Source: Gymnorhina tibicen (taxonomy: Eukaryota; Chordata; Aves; Passeriformes; Artamidae). Taken from it: DNA of 64,000 nt. Each line of letters opens with the position of its first letter. The first letter of the stretch is position 1. Positions 61,050 to 64,000 of this stretch are shown one piece after another. The position numbers and the translations under genes are program-made. The DNA is taken from assembly GCA_013399875.1 (NCBI GenBank), contig VXAZ01009310.1, positions 1 through 64,000 of the forward strand. The letters run 5' to 3'. The notes beneath the pieces are model-generated. The model saw nothing but the letters and a program-made list of their open reading frames with translations, was not told the origin of the DNA and ran no database searches.

Positions 61050-62023
61050 AAAAAGGAAAAATAAATCACAATTACATCTCTTGGGCTTCATCTTGAGAAA
61101 CTCTGGCAAACAAAACCCCACTCCAACCCTGTGCTAAATTAGTTTGACACAGCAAAGGAGAAGTCTGACTGTTGTAGAAAAGGGAGAGGAACTTAAATCT
61201 ACAAGATTTGGTGATAACATTTGCATAATGAAAATATGTATCAGAGGGCAAAGGTTTGAGACAAGAACATACTGGAAATAATTCAGCATTGACCTGGTGG
61301 CACCCTCTGTTACGTCTTCACAGTCGTGTCTCTGAGCATTGTAGGAGGAAAAGATTGCCAAAGGCAATGAGACCTGACAATCCATTAAGTATTCTGATTT
61401 TCTATCCCTCCTTCAAACCTACAGCAGATCCACATTGTTAAATACTGCTGCAGATCTGGCCTTACAAGCATTTAGGATTCATTTTCAAGGTTCTTAAAAT
61501 GCCATAAGGCTTTGATAGCCTATCAAACCAAATGTGTTGGGTTTTTTTTTCCTTGAATAGAATGTAAGTGGGATAACCTTTTCTTACTCGTTAAAAGAAA
61601 AACCAATAAAAATAAATGAGGCAGTTTGAATAAGCAGTTTCACATTCTTCCCTGAATTATTTGCTCTTGATATGCATTACTTGATAACCTGCTACACCCT
61701 AAGTGGTAATTGCATTCGGAGTGAGGAGGAAAAAACACTTCCTCCCCTCAAGGGCTGCTGCCCCCATTCCTCTGGTGCTGTGCTGGGAATGGTGTTGAGT
61801 CCACATTATCAGCTGAGTGAATTTTGGCCTGAAAACCAACATCCCCTGCACCCCGGGTGTCTCTGTGCTGGGTGCAGCCCCTTCCCTGGGAGCTCAGACC
61901 TGTGAGGGCTGGAGGCTTTGAGGTACTTTCTCTGCACATCCTTCCTGCTCTTCAGCTGGATCCCTGATACAAATATTTCTGTGCACCACAGAGCTGGGGC
62001 TTCTCCCTGCATTTATTCCTTGG
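61050..62023. other. Unique stretch, no recognised gene
   Basis: Segment 61735-61915 is GC-richer than its surroundings; frames there (61672-61905 plus, 61748-62012 minus) have no domain features. No repeat is recognised. Confidence 0.45.
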
Positions 62024-62272
62024 ATTCTCTGAATCATTAGGTTGGGAAAGCCCTCTAAGGTCATCAAGTCCAACCATTACCTCACCATCACCGTGTTCAC
62101 CACTAAACCATGTTCCCAAGTGCCACAGCCGCATGCCTTGAACCCTTTCCAGGGATGGTGATTCTACCACTTCCCTGAACAGCCTGTTCCTACCCTTCCA
62201 GTGAAGAATTCGTTCTTAAATTTCATCTAAGCCACTTCAACCTGAGACCGCTTCCTCAGGTTCTTGTGTGCT
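62024..62272 (-). mobile_element. CR1 LINE 3' end, minus strand
   Basis: The plus strand reads GAATCATTAGGTTGGGAAAGCCC, CTAAGGTCATCAAGTCCAACC, GTTCACCACTAAACCATGTTCCCAAGTGCCAC, CCTTTCCAGGGATGGTGATTC, ACTTCCCTGAACAGCCTGTTCC and CCAGTGAAGAATTCGTTC, ending CCGCTTCCTCAGGTTCTTGTG. Standard antisense CR1 order, about 250 bp. The minus-strand frame at 61952-62170 is its translation. Confidence 0.95.
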
Positions 62273-64000
62273 CCTGCGTTTTTTTCCTGTATACTTAAGT
62301 CTGGTTTTGAAACTTCTCATTCTGGCTCCTGACTCTGTAAAAACAAGTTATGTTTTTGTATTGTCCCTTGTGAAGGGTGATTGATAGCAGCAGGGTCATA
62401 TTTATTACTTCATTGTTACTTTCCATAAATCTTACAGGTGATATTAATGTAGGAATGTATAAACAGGCAATGAATTGACTTTGACTGGAAAAAGAATAAT
62501 TCTGAGATCATAACCAAAAATAGCTATGTTTTTAGAGCAAGCTCATAACAACCATGTTTCCCTTTTAGCATGATGCATAATCCCATTATATTAAACAAAT
62601 TACAAAAAAAAATCATAAAAATAGAAGGTAGAAGACATAATTATTGACTCCATTTGGCCTGGAGGAATAAAACTCTGTTTCAGCCAAACAAGATAGCATC
62701 AAATTTTTATTCCTTGCATTTCATTACTTATGACTCATCTCTGGCCAATCCAATTATCATTCTAAATACTGCAACTGTTTTCAAAACTTATTTCACATCA
62801 CTTTAGACAACTTCCCCATTACTATTTACCGAAATCAAACAAATAGTAAATTAAAACAAGATGTGCTAGCAATGCACTGAGAAAGTTAGGATTGAGAACT
62901 GTCCAGAAAAAAAAAAAAAAGGAAAAATAAAGGAGGAAAGTCTTGGAATCTGAGTTAAAAACCAGGTGACAGCAACAGAATGTATTCTTCCTGCACAGAA
63001 GGCTTTGTTCCTTTTTAGGAAGAAGGAAATGAAAATATAATAGACTGAAAATGAATTTAGTAGCAAGTCATAAGGTTTGAAGTTTTGGACAATTGTTGAA
63101 AACCTCTTATTTTAGCTTGGTTTGAGGTATTTTGTAGCAGCTGTAAAGCTTCAGCTCTAAAGCTGTCTTTGCCATTTTGGAAGACTTTCCCTCAGTAAGT
63201 GAAGGTGGAGGTGGTGGCACATGGAAGCAGGAGCTTTGGCAGCAGCACTCCTGAACTTTTCATCACAGTCAATGTCCTAATCTTCCACTTCTTACAGATC
63301 TTTAGGACACATGCAACCCTTTTCCAGCTGTTTGGGTAGGAAGGGAAGGACATTTGGGCTGCCATTAACCAAATCTCAGCTTCTCCAAATTCTCTGTGCC
63401 GGAGTTCTGAGAGAGAAACCTGCAACTCATGGCAGGACTACTCTGCTTTCTGCTGCTAAAAGCCCTTTCCTAAAGAAACCTGTCAGCAAGTTCTTCAAAG
63501 ATGAATATACCAACTGTATGATTACAATTTAGTTACTTCTGTCTTACCTGTTTGGGTTTTCTTTGCTTTTCGCCCTCCCATTTGTTTTTTACCCGACTCA
63601 GAGTTCAATGTATAAAATATTTTCTTTTTGTCTGTATGGAGAATTAGTGGGTTTTATTTCAGCTTTTGACCCATGGTAGAAAACTGTCAGCTGCTGTTTA
63701 CCACAGTAAAAGCCCAGAGCAGTTAGCCACAATTAATATATGTAAAAAAAGTATGAATTGGTTGTTTGCACAGGAAACAAGGTTCTGGTTCAATGATGTG
63801 CATCCCACAAATCCAGTGAAGAGCTGAGGTACTCAAAAGGAGCAGCATCTTCATGCAACAACAGCACAGAGCCTCTGGTGATAACATAATTGAAGCTGTT
63901 GTTTAGTCCCAAAATCTCCTAGGAACCTTTGTGAATTGTGAATAGAAAGTTTTTATTTGGATGCAGTTTTGAAGCCTTTTGAGGGGGGATGCAGAGGTGC
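62273..64000. other. Unique A+T-rich stretch
   Basis: No gene is recognised. It contains a 14-base A run at 62907-62920. Segment 62440-62800 (GCATGATGCATAATCCC, CCAATTATCATTC) looks like possible conserved non-coding DNA but only by appearance. The right end at 63900-64000 shows nothing recognisable. Confidence 0.45.
62907..62920. repeat. 14-base poly-A run
   Basis: Fourteen A bases with no recognisable retrocopy attached. Confidence 0.9.

Noticed and set aside
1..64000. CRISPR arrays, operons, ribosome binding sites, tRNA or rRNA genes
   Set aside because: No regularly spaced repeats, no tRNA-like cloverleaf noticed on reading, and the repeats are those of a bird nuclear genome, where bacterial features do not apply. 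A tRNA or small RNA scan was not possible here.

Overview
The window looks like non-coding DNA from a bird genome. It is A+T-rich, almost every open reading frame is under about 130 codons, and there is no bacterial gene organisation. The repeats are diagnostic. At least eighteen fragments match the 3' part of CR1 LINEs, the dominant avian retrotransposon, many ending in the CR1-type terminal motif (ATTCTRTG-like octamers). One fragment matches an avian ERVL-type LTR. The species cannot be determined from this alone. No complete protein-coding gene, tRNA, rRNA or CRISPR array is visible, so the window is probably intergenic or inside long introns.

Layout. From 1 to 2.7 kb there are three CR1 fragments. 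From 2.7 to 13.7 kb lies a long stretch with no recognisable young transposon; it holds short simple repeats, one probable ancient CR1/L3-type fossil (10.1-10.5 kb) and some A+T-rich segments that could be conserved non-coding DNA. From 13.7 to 26.2 kb there are CR1 fragments at 13.8, 16.0, 17.1 and 26.0 kb, a probable old CR1 at 21.7-22.4 kb, and the longest open frame in the window (minus strand, 19.9-20.5 kb).

From 27.3 to 33.1 kb is the most structured part. A 630-bp duplicated block (27456-28084 and 29297-29927) is nearly identical over its first 365 bp and clearly diverged after that. It is followed by about 2.6 kb of fossil coding-like sequence on the minus strand (30.5-33.1 kb), possibly a decayed DNA transposon. 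From 35.2 to 36.2 kb, two plus-strand segments have good splice sites, open frames and matching phase, and are the best candidates for real host exons. From 38 to 64 kb there are further CR1 fragments, the LTR fragment at 40.6 kb, and mostly unique A+T-rich DNA.

What is secure: the CR1 fragments, the duplication and the simple repeats. What is inference: the candidate exons, the fossil coding block, the ancient CR1 assignments and the possible conserved non-coding elements. No pathway or operon can be described. If the exon pair is real, it belongs to an unidentified gene transcribed on the plus strand.
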